DNA of 64,000 nucleotides from Straminergon stramineum (Eukaryota > Streptophyta > Bryopsida > Hypnales > Calliergonaceae), in NCBI GenBank assembly GCA_963920665.1, contig OY987267.1:992001-1056000 (forward strand). The letters are read 5' to 3'. The position numbers and the translations under genes are program-made. Below, piece by piece: positions 1-12,240 of the stretch (position 1 is the first letter of the stretch; each line of letters starts with the position of its first letter). The notes beneath the pieces are model-generated. The model worked only from the letters and a program-made list of their open reading frames with translations, was not told the origin of the DNA and made no database searches.

Positions 1-459
1 TCTTTGATCCACTCATTGAACCTACACCATAAACTTTAAAAAGTGCAAGTGCAAGTGCCAGAGGAGGAATACCACCTCTCCTATTACAATTACGATTATA
101 GCTCATACAACATAAGTGACCATCTCTTCCTGTGCTAAATTGATATTGCAACACAATTATAGACACTCATAACCAAATAAGATATACACAGTACTGACAT
201 AAAAGTGAATAATACATTCGATGCTTCCGAGCAAAGAGCTGCAAGCCTGCAAGAGAGGGTCCCGTCGACTCTTCTCTTCCTAATGGACGAATGTTTGTAA
301 TGCGGGCTACCTCTGAAAACAACAGATATCTGCCTCGGTGAACCTAATGAGGAACTAAACCATCTTCTATATAAATACAAACGTCAAGTTCTTTTAAAAT
401 TCTATACCATACAATTTTGAACAATGAAAGCATCAAAGCACAGGTTTTGAGGTCCTCAA
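1..459. other. 3' flank of the saposin-domain gene
   Basis: There is no convincing coding exon here. The stretch lies just downstream of the stop codon of the minus-strand saposin gene, so the part nearest 459 probably holds its 3' UTR. Short open frames occur but show no family resemblance. Confidence 0.5.
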
Positions 460-3403
460 TCAAACAGCACTGATGAGGCGCTCCTGCAGGAGCTCAATAC
501 GAGGGGCCTCTTTTTGAGATAACTCCATCATCATCTCCGTCCACAACTGAGCTTTTTGTGGACAAATGCTCGATTTGCAGAAACCAGCCTTGCAGCACAC
601 AGCCTGGGAATCCAGTACCTTGTCCAGGTTGGCGAGGACAAATGGGCCGTATTGTACCACAAGCGCCTTGCACTGCACACAAGGTGATCAGGATAATTAG
701 ATCATCTGATCAGACAACAAACACAAATGAATATAAAAAACACAGAATAAACAGATAGTTTTCTTTTGTAGTCAATTTAGATTCTGATTTAACAACACAG
801 AGCCCAAATGTCCACAGTGCTGCTTCCACATCTACCAGAGTTGAAATCAATCATTTAGGAAGCTTCAAGGGAGGTAACAAAATGTATCAATAAATAAAAG
901 AAATCACGTCTTACAATTTTGCACGACAGAAAATGATTTGGAAGAGCGTTATAATCAACTGTTAGCTTCAAAAGTGAACTTTCTATTTGTAGTTTGGCCC
1001 AAAGGAGCTAATAATGATATTTAGTGTTAGCAATAGTAATTCCAAATGGATTTTACTTCCATGTCCACGACCCTAGTAATGTCATCAATGCAAAATGTAA
1101 ACTAGACACTTGTAAACAACTGACTGGGAGATGAATAGCATCAAATATAATTAGGTTCTTTCAGTAGGGTAAGTAACTCTGTTGGGTGACTAACACGAAT
1201 AGCAACACAAATATTGGGAAATAGGAATGGAAAGGAAAAAAACCTCGTCAACATGGTTGACGACGCGGTTGCATCCATTCATGAACGCGTCCAGTACCTT
1301 CTCCTGGACAATCGTTATACACGATATTCATCTCAGAACTTCAAACCTATTCGTCATTGCAAAGTTGTACGTATAACATACTAAAGCAGCAAACAAAAAT
1401 AGAAAATAACTGATGATTTCCAACAAAGTAAATTAAATCCCAAAACATCAAAAAAACAGAAAATAGATACAGGAAAGCGGCAAGTATAGCAAACAGAACA
1501 TGAAATTTTTGCATTCAAGATGGCATACCTGGGTCTTCGGGTCCTGCAATTTGATCTTGAGCTCCAGAATGACAAACTGGCACGTGGCACAGTCGTTGCT
1601 ATCCAAAATCATCATTGGCGGTTTACACATCTTAGCTTTCTCGCAAAACTCCTCAGGTGTCACGTTCTCAAGCTGCTCAATCATTCGTGGGGCGTACATA
1701 TCCACCACTAGATCACACTGTCCACAACATACAACTCTCAGTTTCCCATAAAACAGCTGCTGTTCAAAAGCACAGAATTATATAAAGAATGCCAATTCTT
1801 GCTGGAAATGAGATGCCGGACGAAAGGAGGGTCGCTTCTCCAAAACTAGCTCCCTATTTTGTGTTTGTTTAGGGCCCTAAAATGCTCGGGCGGGACCTCC
1901 ACAGGTAATTTAGGACCAATGGTTACCATGTGACCACTAAAAGGTACACCAAGTAACTGAAAAGGCTGGGAGGAAACTTTATTACCTGCTTGCTCAACTG
2001 TTGGAGCTGAGCGCATGCAAGGTGGAGAGCAAACACAATTTCTACTTGGGTTCTGTTGTTTTCCAAGTAGGTCAATGCGTTAGTGGCCAAGTCTTGGCAA
2101 ACCTTGCACGATTTCCTATCATCCTCAAATGCGTTAATAGCGGGAGATTTGCAGAGGCCAGACTCGAAGCAGAGCTTATCTGGGCCAAAGAGTGCCTCGA
2201 GCTCCAAGATCAATTGTGGTACATATTTATCAAACGTCCTTTCACACTGCCAATCAACATGATACGTCAAAAACATAGTCATTCCACCCTCAACTCCACT
2301 TATATTAGGACTCTAGGTTAACAAAGCAATTCTTAAGGCTTCATACTGTCAAGACCACGGCAAAAAGTCCAACCAAATCTTCAAATAACTACCAGGATCA
2401 GTGAAGAAAATCGCACGTGTCGGTCAAAAATAAATGAAATTTGAACAAATGTAAGTCCGCGTATGACATACTCCAAAATACCAAGAAAGATGAGGCCCAA
2501 TTTGGGCTTCTTGGTCCCTTAGGAGTTAATTCGATACAGAGACAGCCACAAAAGTCGATACAAACAGCATTAAGAAGAGAATTATAGTTTTCTCCAAAAT
2601 AGGTGAATACAGAGTGGTCACAAACATGCTCTTGAAAACTTTCCTCAAGTAAGTTAAATACTTTCTACTGACCTTTTTCTTAAGCCCAGGTTGAAGGGGT
2701 CTGCACACAAACTCATCCGCTACATCGATGACCTGCTTCGGCGTGTCTGGATTCGACAGCACCATCTGCGCTTCTTGAGACAGTTGCAGACATGTGTCGC
2801 ACAAATCAAGTTTAGCAACACGAGCCTCCTTCCGAGTCCACTTGGACAATCTTGCAACCGTGCCTTCACACACCAACAATCCTCACAAGCTCAGTTTCGC
2901 AAATATTCCTGCTGTGTTAATAAAATTTCATCAACTACGATACGTACATCTAATTGCAACCCTTATATCCTAACGATTCTTGCAGTGTACTCTGAGGATG
3001 AGAGCCCAGGTTGGTTTCGGGTACAACAGTTTGAGAATTCAAACTGTATTCATACAGTGCCCAAAAAACATACACGCGAATTTGCGTCGGAATCCTCTTT
3101 CAAATCCAAACAAATATGAAGTCAATCTAACCATAGGAACCACGCTGAGGCGCTTGATTTCGGTGCCCACACCTGAACACTTGTCCCAGTGTGAGCAGTC
3201 ACAAAGAAACCACAAATTGAGAAAACCCTAAATCAATTACAGAAATTGAGTGCCCCCAGCGCACACGCAATTAGATTCCCAACAACACAAAAGCAACCAA
3301 ACAATTATCGATCCGTCGTACCAAGATTGACATGTGCCGCTTCCGCGATGCTTAGCGCGCACACCACCGCCACCACCACCCACAGCAACTTCCGGATCGC
3401 CAT
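460..3403 (-). CDS. Secreted protein with three saposin-B domains (prosaposin-like)
   Basis: The model has six exons on the minus strand: 3403-3322, 2881-2673, 2246-1986, 1717-1529, 1303-1244 and 672-460. All introns are GT-AG and the phases agree, giving 337 residues. The start at 3403 opens a clear signal peptide (MAIRKLLWVVVAVVCALSIA). Three units with the six-cysteine saposin pattern follow: C55, C58, C87, C98, C123, C129; C144, C147, C175, C185, C209, C215; and C227, C230, C258, C268, C293/C294, C299. Introns fall at the same place within successive domains, at the cysteine that opens the second half, which suggests growth by tandem domain duplication. Saposin-B domains bind or perturb lipids, usually in lysosomes or vacuoles, and plant homologues also occur as the insert of aspartic proteases. 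No protease motif is present here, so a free prosaposin-like lipid-binding protein of the secretory or vacuolar route is the best reading. Confidence 0.88.
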
Positions 3404-5425
3404 GACGCCCAACCTCACCTCCACCCCAAATTCACCTACAAAACGAAAGACCACAAACAATCAACACCCACCCACCCACACGAACACGAACACAGACCCA
3501 AACCCCAATTTCCCAACTCCGAACCGAAACTCTCATCCATGCAAAGGGCAAGAACACAAGAATTCCAACAAGAACTACAAAAAGAAGCACAAACCACCAA
3601 ACGGACCCAAAGAGCCGAAGTGAGAAGGAAGAAAGGAAGCCGCAAGTGAAGGATACGCATGCAAAACGAAGTGAGAGCAACCTTAGCAAGTGCGCGAGGG
3701 AAAATTGACAAGTGCGTGGGCAACAAAAACGTGACCAAGGGAGGCGGTGAGTGAGAGAGCAAACCTGGTGAAGGATGATTGTGGTTGTAAGTTCAGTTAG
3801 TGAAGCGTCGCCGCGTAGGAATGCGATGAGTAAAGTCTTCAGTATCTCGCTATTCTCGTACAAGTGAGGCCGACCCTGGAGCCCGCCAACAGGAGAGCTA
3901 CTTCTGGAATCTGAAGGATTGGTGCGAGACGATGCTGCGGAGGATTCCTTTGCCGCGACGCAACGCAACGCCCGCCGCTCTTGTTCTTCTACTGCACGTC
4001 ACGGCCGCTTCCTCCTCGTGCCCACACGTCAGTGCAGTACCTCTGCATGGCAAAGTAGAGGGACCTAATTCCGACCCTTTTATTATGGACGGAAACTATA
4101 CGGATTTGTCCAATCACGTACGAGATTCAATTTGTGTCACTTCAAGGTCACATTTGGTAACATTTGAATAGTATGAATTAGTAGAGTACATTTGAATGTT
4201 TAAAATGATATATAGGGACACAAGTAGGATAACTTTTGAATTACGGTGCAAATAAGGTCTCTCACCTAAGCATGTATTAGTAATAAATGATCTTACAGAA
4301 GGTTATAACTTTTTACATGGGAATGATATTTTTACAAATGACATTTGTGAACATGAAGTTTGAGTAGCTATCCTCCTTGAAATGTGAGCTAATGCTACTA
4401 GGACAAAGCATCTTGTATCTTAGGAAGTATCCTCTCCTTTAGTCCAAAGACAAAGTTTTGAAATGTGTAGGCAATACAAGAAGTTAGACAAATATGATTG
4501 GTTTTCCCTCCAAAAAAATTCATTCTAAGTATATCTTTAATTCTTGAGAGCCCCTAGTAGTAAAAGAAAAAGTATAGATTTGGAACTTTTTAGATCAAAT
4601 CAAGTTTGGCATGACAAGGTCTACATATAAATTTTGCAATTTTGCAAGTTTTTCTTTTCTTTTCATATATGTACATAACTATATTAATAAATTATGGGTT
4701 TGAAATTATTGTGAATTTTGTAAGGAAAAAGTGAAGAAAATTCACACCAAATACCAAATGATCCAAAAATTTGAAATTTTCAGCATAGGTATATTTTATA
4801 GTTTAGAATATCATAGTATAAAACAAAGTTATTGTGTCATTTTGAAATTAAAAAATCAACAAATCATGGTTATAGGCCCAAAGTTCAAATTGTAATAAAA
4901 CATCAAATTTCACGATTTTTTTCAAATTTTCCAATTGGAGTAGAAACTAAGTGAGGTAAAATTCATTTCAATAGTTGATCTGAAATTTCAAAAAATATCA
5001 TTTTTATGACTAAAATTCACATCAAGAGTGAAGAGCAAGAATTCATCAAAACACACTACAAGGGTGACGCATGGATTAAGCATCTTCTTCTTTTGAAAAG
5101 TCAATAATACCATAACCAAGGAATATCCAATACTATTCACTGAAAATGAATTCAAGCAACTCTCCCCAAATAATAATTTTTTTTTTCTACCCTACTAACA
5201 ACCCTACCTGAAGTCATCCCAAGGACAGAAAAAACGTCCGCAGCGTCCTTTCGGAGCTATAGCTAAATTCTTAACTGTCAGACATAACAATGGTGGACAA
5301 AATCTGGCTTAGCCATGAGAAGACCAGTACTCTTCTTTATGCAACTACTCACCAGTGAAGTTCAACCCCAAAATCAGCTTCGGAACCCACTGCAAAATAT
5401 ACAATCTTACAAGCTTTGCGAAAGC
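3404..5425. other. Intergenic region: upstream of the saposin gene, then AT-rich DNA
   Basis: The first roughly 600 bases are moderately GC-rich and lie directly upstream of the minus-strand saposin start, so they should include its promoter and 5' UTR. From about 4.1 to 5.2 kb the sequence becomes strongly AT-rich with no exon I can support. The end adjoins the 3' end of the biotin gene and may include its 3' UTR. Open frames at 3432-3968 are overlapping shadows without family resemblance. Confidence 0.5.
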
Positions 5426-8400
5426 CTAACCAAGGAGAGCAAGCAGCATCTGCAACATCGTCTTGCATGTTGTAGGATCTGTAAGTGGTCCACACATGAG
5501 GTAAACAACGTTTCCCAACGGTCTGGTGTAGATGCCTTCATGTCGGAGACCTTCCACAAGTCCTTTCGAGAGCACTGACGCATATCTGCAGGGTAGGACA
5601 ATGTGAGGACACGGTTAATTTGCTTTCGCCTCCAAGGTCGATATGCCAATGCTTACAACATCTTCGTTAAATAAAACTTACTGCACTCAGCTCTGCGAAT
5701 TATCCGTACGTCTGATAATGATCTGCCGAAGTGGACTAAGTAAGGGGAAGTTTACAGAGAATCCAGATTACTTTTGCCTCAACGATAAAGAAATCTTCTC
5801 TGACATCGTGGATTTATGAATCGAATGCACATACCCTGCTTCAGCTCCACTAGCACGGAGCTCCAGTGCAAAAATGGTTCCAATGGACACCACTCTTTCA
5901 ACTGAAGGATGGGATGATATCGTTGACACTAACTCAGGGCTCCACAACTGCCATGCCACTTTTGTTAGTCCAGGCAACACTAATACATGAAACCCAAAAC
6001 CTACAATATATGTGCCAAACACTGGGCCAAGCAGCTTGCTAATAATACTTGTTCATAAAACATACTGCGTCTAACTTCATGAAGGAGACACTAGGATATT
6101 CGCAATGAAACTTCATTCAGGAGACTACTTCTGCACAGCCTTCTGTTTTAAAACTTTCTGATAAGTTTTTTAAGTGTGAAGGAATTGACCAGTGTATTCA
6201 CCTCTCTTAGACGGCGTCCATCTTGTAACAGATTTGGATTCTTTGAAGGATCAGAGAAATATTGAATGGATAGAACGGCGCTTGCACAGCCAACGGCATG
6301 GGCTGTATATGAGTGGCCATGTAGCAGCGCATCTAACTGCGTCCACAACAATCCCACATCGAACATCGTCAAAAAGAGCAGATGACCTCTAGAACCGTCT
6401 CCTTATTGATCTCCTAACTGGATCTGATGAAGTCAACTTTCGATCGTAAGATATAGTGACTCTTCAACTCTGAGAATTCAATTCAATAAAGGAGATTTTA
6501 CAGTGCACATGTACACATCAATTGCACATAAAACACAAATCAATTGATAAGGGTCACTCCAGGGTCCTTTTACGCCTAAACTAACAAGAAGATGAAGTTT
6601 CCAAGAGATTTGAGAATTGCCTTTGAGATGCCGCGGAAAGCTTCAAAGACAGACCGAGTTGCAAGCGTTACAGATAGAGGAACTAAACCCCCCGTTAGTA
6701 GCTTTGAATAGCATGCTATGTCAGGAATACAACCCAGTAGATCTGCAGCAGACTGGCAATAACAATACAGACAAGATCAGAGGGTAACTATTGCAACAGG
6801 TGCACTAACTTTCACGCTGAAAACCGAGTAAGCCATGATAGTCGATGTATGCAGGCAATAATTACACGAAGAACAACCATGACAACATCTTCGGACCAGA
6901 ATAAATAAATAGAGGCTAAAGGACGACCAAGTGTCCCAATTAACAAACCTCAGTTCCAAATCGCCAGCAACCAGAAAGGACTTCGTCAAATATTATTGGA
7001 ATTCCACGGCGGCGACATTCACGAACAAGTATCCGCTGGAACAAGGGGTCTATCATATCCATTCCTCCAGCTCCATGAATCACTGCGTCAGAAACATGAC
7101 ATTAAAAAAAAGAACGCGGGTACCTTGACCTAGAAACTGGAAGATCAAAGTTTATGAGCTCACTTCGCTGGAGAGCATCGAAGTGCAAATTGCTGGATCT
7201 TAAAAATAGTGGACAGAAAGTGCAAGAAGATCAATAACATTTTTTTAACAATAAAACTCAGCCAATGAAGGAATCAAGCATCATTTGCCCCCACCTGGTT
7301 CTATAATCAATGCAGCCAATGAGGTATACTCATCCCTGGCTGCAGAAGCAAGTTGCCCGTCAATTGACCTGCTATAGAGGTTGGCAAGAGATGAAGAGTC
7401 TCGACACATGTCGAAAACCTCGTCCCTGGATTTCCAGCCTGCTTCAACAAGGGAGATGTACTGCCATTAGATCCAATACCGTGTTTTCACGAGATTATTT
7501 ACAACAACGTTCCTTCGCTAGTCTTGCAAAATATGAACATTTCAAGGCCAAGTTGTGCAACATACTGGAAGCAGAATCGGAGGAAGCACTATCATGGTAG
7601 ACAACAGGAAGTCTCAAAAGCCAACGACCCCGTCGTTGGAAGACTGTGGGTGGCTCAAGGAATAAGCCCCTCCCACAATGCCTGAGACCAAAACGAGTCA
7701 ATAGTCATTCTTTGCTGATTCTTGTTGCAACAAACGTGCAACTCAACAATAAAATGCTTTCAGAGCGACATAGACGAGTTTCTCAATCAGAGTACACTGT
7801 ACAACTTAAAATGAACATAAAAAATACAATAACAAGGTGTAGGGTTCAAATCACACTTCAGGGCCTTATTTGGGATATATCTCTGGCGTAAAGAGCGGTG
7901 AAAGTATTTGGTTCCGCTCCCAGGAAATCTTAGGCAATAGATGCATTGAAAGAAAATGCACCCTACAAATTCATTACAAGGAACAACCATCTACCCCTGA
8001 TAAATGATACGGAGTACCAACGACTATTTCATGGGATTCTCGCATTACGATAGAAATGGGAATGTATCTTTGACAACAGCCCATGCTAGGTCTCGAATAA
8101 AACGTACCATGGTTGTTGCTTGAAACCTGTGTACACAGACGGTGCTTGAGCTTCCATGGCACCTAATGTATCCCCGTGATACGATCCTTTCAAGGCCACA
8201 ACCTGTCTTGGATAATACAGGTCGTACATAAGTCAACAGCGGCATTTTTAGCTTCTTCTCATAGCCCGGCTCTCATGAAAGAGAGCTCTATTATGCATAT
8301 CATCCACATATGCTGGTAGCATCAGGTACACATGTCATTCACACCCATCGTCGACACTATGTCTGACTCTACGAGCTTCTCACTGAATCATAAATATAAT

Positions 8401-11400
8401 GTTCCAAGAATCTTTATAATCATACTGGAAACTATGAATGTTGAAAGGAACAGCAAAGGGATTTGCTTACCTTGAGTTGCACTCCTCTACTCCCAGTAGC
8501 AGAGGGACTGCAAAGACCATGATCAACAATGTATTTTCGGAAAGCCATTTTAATGGCGACTTCTATAGCCGTCGACCCATTGTCTGAGAAAAATACCCGC
8601 TCTGCCCATCCTGTTCATAAAAGCATTCACATTTGAATCTGATGTATCTATACTCACAATACAGACATTAAGGTACGATTCTGAACACTGAGTGTTTGGA
8701 AAGTTGGATGATGCACAAAGTCAAGCAAACATACAAGTCGAATTCATGCCTGTCCTCGAAGAATAAGAGAACTTCCGCAAAGATGAGAAACGAAATAATT
8801 ACCTCGGCCTACCCCAGCGAGAAGAAGTTCAGCACACCGTAAGGCAGGCTCGTGGACGTTTTCAGGGAACATTACATGACCGTACCTTCCAGCCGTGTGA
8901 GCCGCTTCTCTTGCTAGCTCGGACTGAAGACAATCAACAAACTATTTCTTAGACACCTAAGAGACCACAAAGGTTAGCAGTCAACTACTTAAAAAAAGCA
9001 TGTTTACCTCTACCATTCAAGAGGTGCTTAGTATGCAGATCCCAGAAGGAGGATGAACTCAAAACACATATAATAGAATTTTACAACAATTTTATCACCT
9101 GCAAGGTACTGTTAGGGCCTTGTGTCCACCAGCTTGCACATGCGTCAAATTGCTGAGCAACCACCTTACTTGCTGAAGTTATTCCAGCCTGCCTACCAAG
9201 AAAAATTGCACTCATCAGGCCAACTTCAGTCTTTGACTTCCCTACGTAGTCAATAGGAGGGTGCGTTAATGATGAAATCTCGAAGTATTTTAATCACAGG
9301 AGTGAAAGTAACATGCTAGTAAAAGCGCAAAGTAAAATGGACTTGTTTCTTAGCAAATTCACCTTGTAGACAGAAAAGTTCTCCCCTGATCTTGAATCGA
9401 TAAGCGTAATTGAGTCTTGAGCAACTAGGTCATGCTGTGTGAAGGGCCACCACAAAATATCGCTTGCTTTCTTCGGCATCTCCCCTAGCCTCTTCAGTCT
9501 CTTGAAATGAGCGTAGTCCAGAACATCCCTTAACTCGAGAAACTTTCCTTCCGCGAGGCCAAACCACTCTTCAAGGCTTATCTTTGGATCTTCAGGCAGA
9601 GGAGGAAGAACCAGAACCGGTATCCTAAGGGAAAAGAACACGAGCACACCAATATTAACACTAAACTTTCATACAGGAGAAATTGCGACATTACATACGC
9701 TGCTATGATGGTAATTACTTTGATGGTGGTTGCGACATTCATTCTTCATTGTAGATTAATGACGAAGAATGATGTCAATCATGTTTCCTTACTTGTGCCG
9801 CAGGTACTGCAACAGAGGCTCCTCATTGCTTAACCCTGAATCCACAATAACAATGGCAGGTATATCGTAGCCACGTGAACGTAGGCTCTCGTACGCTGCT
9901 ATGGTGGTTGAGATGCCTCCCAACCTCCCGTCTCCGACTAATATGCCTGGAAATCTTAGTGATCTGGACCAAGTGCACTGACATCAATTAAAATAAGCAA
10001 ACAAGAAGCACCCAACGAGAGGTTCTGTACCTGTAAATTTAGAAATGAAAATATTTTATTTCATTGAGAATAAATTGATGGTAAAGTTAATGATGGGTAC
10101 TATTAGTGTATGTGCTCTCTATCCAATAACCTACCTTGGTATCTCTGAGAATATTGCCCAAACTGTAGCAGACTGTAGCACTGGCTCACTTTTTGAGTAA
10201 GCGCCAACTCAAACTCACTGCAGATATAAACTTTTGTCAATGCACGGCCTCCTCCCCTTGGTCCAGAGCTAATAATATTCTCTAAGCCCTCGGAGAAGGA
10301 CATAACATTCTAGAGCAGTGAGAGGCTGAACCTTCCCCACTGCTTCACACCAACTACTTTTTATTAAAGTGAACCAGCCATCAATGCTGGCTTTGTAATC
10401 TTGAATTCTCAATCTACTAAGAGTAGCACTGTAGATGGATTTGTTCAGTCAACAGTTTCTTAAGCTCATCCATTTAGGAGATAACTACAATGCACCCAAT
10501 GCCGTGGAATTTAGAGCAAATTAATATATGCAGTCATCAACAACCACAAGGGTCTAAAGTGTACCTGTACAAATCACACTGCAGCGTTCCAGAGGGTCCA
10601 GGACTAGCAACCCCGCCCGCCGTTTCCAAAATGGCCCACGTCTCATCGCTGAAGGCACTGTTCTCTCCCTTACTGAGAGCCACAAGCAAGCCTTGAACAG
10701 ATTCCACAACCAAAGAGTCAGACACTGCGGCGCCCTCCCTTGCAACTGCCAGATGGGGAGATATAGGATCATGCCACGCCCATATTGTCTTACAAGTGAA
10801 CCGTGATTGCACATACCGCTCCCCTTTACCCTGTACACCACCATCTGGACGAATACCAGTTTGGACACCCTGCAGTAGTTGTGACTCATAGCTGCAGAAG
10901 TCTTGCATTCCTGCAGAAATCGTATGTGAGAAAGTTATTGTAGGTTAAGGTAGAGGATACTCTTTGCGTCACTTTAAGCATTTCAACATATGTGGAAGTG
11001 TGATGTCTGTGAGATCAGTATAGATTTGCAGAGAGCTCATTAGGTTCAAGAGATGAATCCATTGAGATCTAATTTTTATCACAATGTATGACTTTCTTAT
11101 GCAATTTCGAAGTGGGAGGTCGTAGACCACTACAAGTGACAGTAGACAACCCATTTCTATTCAAAGATCAGTAGCCACAGACATTTAGCTTTAATCACTT
11201 GCTAATTGAAGGCCGACCAAGTGTATAAATATATGAGTGTTTATTGATAACAGGATTGGTATAGGAGACGGGATCAGGTCCCCAACGGTTTTAGTGTCCT
11301 CCACCTTGATGCATCCCTCAAGCTGTGTTTCAAGAGCAATAAGCTCACAACCAAGCCTTTGTTAAATTACCTTTGCCATGGATGCTGGAGGACGAATCTT

Positions 11401-12240
11401 GTCTCTCCCAGGGAGAGTTGGTCGAGCGAACAGAGCTCCGAACAGCAGGCGATACTTGAAGAGTCTGATTCGAAACATACAGACCCTCGGAAATGGTCTC
11501 GGGATGCAACCGTCCCACCCGTGAAACCTCCTGGTACACATACCGCCCATCTGAGTCTTCCGGAAATCCTGTTTGCACGGGCTTCAGGTACAACAAGTCC
11601 TTCCTCCTCCGCACATTCGCAGACTGACGAACAATTGCCGAACACAACCCTAAGTATCAACCATACATAAATTCACATAAAATCAGCATCCAACAGGACC
11701 TGAGTAAAGTTCAAATCGCCGAACACAACCCTAAGTATCCATCACACATAAAATCATATAAAATCAGTATCAAACATGACCTGCGTAAAGTTCGTACAGT
11801 TCGCAAAATTCGTTCAAAACACGATACCCAATCCCTGCAGTCACAACGAGAAGTACTTAACACGCAATTCAACCACAAGAATAGACCCAAGTACCTGCGG
11901 AAACCAAAGTTTTGCCAACGCCTGTATTACTTCCCCACACCATGTAGGTCGGGTATGAAATGTCCACGGCAGTCCCCAAGCCTTTCTCCGCCATGCCCCT
12001 CCGTTCCTCCACTTCCTCAGCGACATGGCTTGCTTGCGAGCTCACGAATCGCGCCGAAATTGGAAAACGCCAACTCTTTGTAACGACTGAGAGGGTTCCT
12101 GAGAAAGACCACTTGAAGGCGGCCATCCCCTCGACCTTGGTGGCCAATGCAGACAACCCCTTCCTCACCATCGCTAATCTATTCACATGAATTTCCCACT
12201 CTGCACTGACACCAAAACTAATCTCGCTCACAAAATGCAC
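5426..12240 (-). CDS. BIO3-BIO1: Bifunctional dethiobiotin synthetase / DAPA aminotransferase (BIO3-BIO1)
   Basis: Sixteen exons (minus): 12240-11895, 11649-11371, 10910-10565, 9963-9793, 9624-9363, 9188-9099, 8923-8803, 8610-8471, 8202-8108, 7681-7566, 7438-7295, 7082-6949, 6752-6621, 6336-6202, 5947-5835 and 5585-5426. Phases agree throughout and give 927 residues, against about 830 in Arabidopsis. The N-terminal half is dethiobiotin synthetase, with P-loop GSNTGVGKT at the end of exon 1, then YLKPVQTGFP and GILVGDGRLGG. The C-terminal half is the class-III aminotransferase that converts KAPA to DAPA, with WWPFTQH, FFSDNGST, GSYHGDTLG, IIFDEV and the PLP lysine in KLLTGG (about residue 765). 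Both enzymes act in mitochondria in plants, and the basic, Ser/Ala-rich leader fits a transit peptide. Translation may instead start at 12168 (second Met). The intron after exon 13 appears to use a GC donor at 6620-6619. The link between exons 9, 10 and 11 is the least conserved part. Confidence 0.95.

Noticed and set aside
3432..3968. 178-codon minus-strand frame upstream of the saposin gene
   Set aside because: It overlaps the likely promoter and 5' UTR, has hydrophobic low-complexity composition from a biased DNA tract, and competes with a second frame of equal quality. No known family fits.
5050..5070. CACTACAAGGGTGAC, considered as a left end for the CACTA element
   Set aside because: It matches only the first eight bases of the terminus and has no subterminal array next to it. 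It is also 51 kb from the right end.
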